Shown piece after piece: positions 63,781 through 64,000 of a stretch of 64,000 bases of DNA. A program made the translations under genes and the position numbers. The stretch lies in assembly GCF_024266705.1 (NCBI RefSeq), contig NZ_CP100756.1, positions 310,001 through 374,000 on the forward strand, written 5' to 3'. Position 1 is the stretch's first letter; each line of letters starts with the position of its first letter. The notes beneath the pieces are model-generated. The model did no database searches and was not told the DNA's origin. It saw only the letters and a program-made list of their open reading frames with translations. The DNA comes from Natrinema gelatinilyticum (GTDB taxonomy: Archaea > Halobacteriota > Halobacteria > Halobacteriales > Natrialbaceae).

Positions 63781-63999
63781 CTACGTGTGCTCGTAGGGCG
63801 GGATTTCGGACTCGACGACCTCGCCGAGCAGTTTGAGTTCGCGGCCGAGCAGGACGACGAAGTCGTCGAACGTGACGATTCCGGCGAGTTCGCCCTCGGA
63901 ATCGGTGGCGGGGATCCGTCGTACCTCCGCGTCCGTCATCGTGCGGAGCACGTCGAAGATGCCGCTCTCGGCGTCGACTGTCACGACGCTTTCGCTCAT
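63781..63999 (-). CDS. CBS-domain protein, partial at right edge
   Basis: Only the C-terminal 72 residues are inside the window (visible ATG at 63999 is probably internal). They form one CBS domain: VVTVDAESGIFDVLRTMTDA, then VRRIPATDSEGELAGIVTFD. CBS pairs bind adenosine nucleotides and regulate diverse enzymes. The first CBS domain presumably lies beyond the edge. Confidence 0.75.
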   Translation of the reverse strand: MSESVVTVDAESGIFDVLRTMTDAEVRRIPATDSEGELAGIVTFDDFVVLLGRELKLLGEVVESEIPPYEHT

Positions 64000-64000
64000 T

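Overview
The window looks like a chromosome segment of a halophilic archaeon (class Halobacteria). The proteins are strongly acidic, promoters are AT-rich TATA-type boxes in a GC-rich background, many genes have short leaders, and the gene content is typical of the class: archaeal PhaR/PhaP/PhaE/PhaC, GpdABC, AglB, wyosine synthase and IS1341-type TnpB elements. A Natrialba/Haloterrigena/Natrinema-type relative is plausible, but the genus is inference. I see no rRNA, tRNA or CRISPR array.

Layout. 0.2-6.9 kb: cytidine deaminase, a phosphohexomutase, then a polyhydroxyalkanoate (PHA) block: a MaoC hydratase facing phaR-phaP-phaE-phaC, followed by phaB. A near-perfect palindrome sits just upstream of phaR. 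7-13.5 kb: housekeeping genes (moaC, nnr, acylphosphatase, a metallo-beta-lactamase RNA-processing enzyme, taw1) with several microproteins. 13.8-14.7 kb: an intact IS5-type element with visible target duplication. 15-20 kb: an enolase-superfamily dehydratase, small membrane proteins, a membrane-inserted metallophosphoesterase and phosphoglycolate phosphatase. 20.2-27.7 kb: the glycerol regulon, glpX-glpK diverging from gpdA-gpdB-(micro-ORF)-gpdC. 27.7-31.2 kb: an Orc1/Cdc6-like ATPase with an altered Walker A, a CHAT-type protease and a convergent single-helix microprotein; this is the best candidate for an undescribed stress or immunity module. 31.6-33.5 kb: broken detoxification genes (OsmC with one stop, an arsenite-methyltransferase stub) and an HTH regulator.

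33.7-56.1 kb is an S-layer/N-glycosylation island: the oligosaccharyltransferase aglB, GT2, GT4, GT39, a flippase, a sulfatase and three tightly coupled alkaline-phosphatase-superfamily paralogues interleaved with glycosyltransferases, plus an arylsulfotransferase-like protein. Its distal half is invaded by mobile elements: an IS630 element, ISH6 debris, an intact TnpB and several orphan IS1341-type right ends. From 56.7 to the right edge there are an M20-type amidohydrolase, a 1.4-kb stretch without a convincing gene, a repeat-rich coiled-coil protein, an MFS gene broken by one stop codon, a TusA-DsrE sulfur-carrier pair and the end of a CBS-domain protein.

Three otherwise normal reading frames are interrupted by a single in-frame stop. 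Together with the IS debris this suggests an actively decaying accessory genome around stable operons, although sequencing error cannot be excluded from the sequence alone.
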